From the NCBI GenBank assembly GCA_025450375.1, contig JANWHO010000315.1:1-5284 (forward strand): 5,284 nt of DNA, in the 5' to 3' direction. Source of the stretch: Chloroflexota bacterium. GTDB lineage: Bacteria > Chloroflexota > UBA5177 > JANWHV01. Within the stretch, counting starts at the first letter, position 1, and each line of letters starts with the position of its first letter. The position numbers and the translations under genes are program-made. Shown here one piece after another: positions 5,233 to 5,284 of this stretch. The notes below the pieces were generated by a model. That model saw only the letters and a list, made by a program, of their open reading frames with translations, searched no databases and was not told where the DNA came from.

Positions 5233-5284
5233 TTAGATCGCCCCCTCAGCCCGAAGGTGGGCAATCTCTTCCCTGGCATACCCC
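5233..5284 (-). CDS. C-terminal end of a probable CaiB/BaiF (type III) CoA-transferase (5' end outside window)
   Basis: The frame open at the right edge gives GYAREEIAHLRAEGAI and ends at TAA (5235-5233). A Gly-Tyr, then a short acidic helix E-E-I-x-x-L-R-A-E-G, then a small hydrophobic end, is the typical last segment of family III CoA-transferases (for example formyl-CoA or carnitine CoA-transferase relatives), which move CoA between organic acids. Only 16 residues are visible, so the family call rests on this tail motif alone. The other two minus-strand frames are less protein-like here. Confidence 0.5.
   Translation of the reverse strand, partial: GYAREEIAHLRAEGAI

Overview
This is a GC-rich bacterial stretch in which every gene I can support lies on the minus strand, so transcription reads right to left. 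The gene families give only a loose lineage hint. The chemoreceptor has a long HAMP region, the CU044_2847-type small protein is a family known from actinobacteria, cyanobacteria and Chloroflexota, and the Rpn-like nuclease fragment is also common in those groups. Chloroflexota or a similar thermophile/soil lineage is my best guess, held weakly. No ribosomal RNA, tRNA, CRISPR array, transposase or phage gene is visible.

Layout from right to left, in transcription order. (1) 5233-5284 holds the last 16 residues of a gene entering from the right edge, probably a CaiB/BaiF (type III) CoA-transferase. (2) 4076-5095 encodes a putatively exported seven-bladed beta-propeller with seven evenly spaced Asp-box motifs. 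(3) 3768-4075 is a non-coding gap and leader. (4) 3423-3755 encodes a 110-residue protein resembling trypsin-co-occurring domain 1 (CU044_2847 family), with a textbook ribosome binding site. (5) 3064-3422 is non-coding and contains three inverted repeats. (6) 982-3045 encodes a complete methyl-accepting chemotaxis protein, best started at a GTG with an upstream Shine-Dalgarno. (7) 914-965 is a strong intrinsic terminator for that receptor. (8) 322-837 encodes a LeuD-type small subunit of an isopropylmalate/homoaconitate-class dehydratase. (9) 1-325 holds the N-terminal part of an Rpn-like PD-(D/E)XK nuclease. It overlaps the leuD-like stop codon by four bases (ATGA) and runs off the left edge.

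The genes do not form one pathway. The only clear operon in the window is the leuD-like gene with the nuclease-like gene. The chemoreceptor, the small CU044_2847-like protein and the propeller look like separate single-gene units, each bounded by non-coding sequence with hairpins. I found no clearly new multi-gene system. The most unusual points are the translational coupling of a central-metabolism subunit to a nuclease-like protein, the isolated CU044_2847-like gene without its usual protease partner, and the structured gap between that gene and the chemoreceptor.
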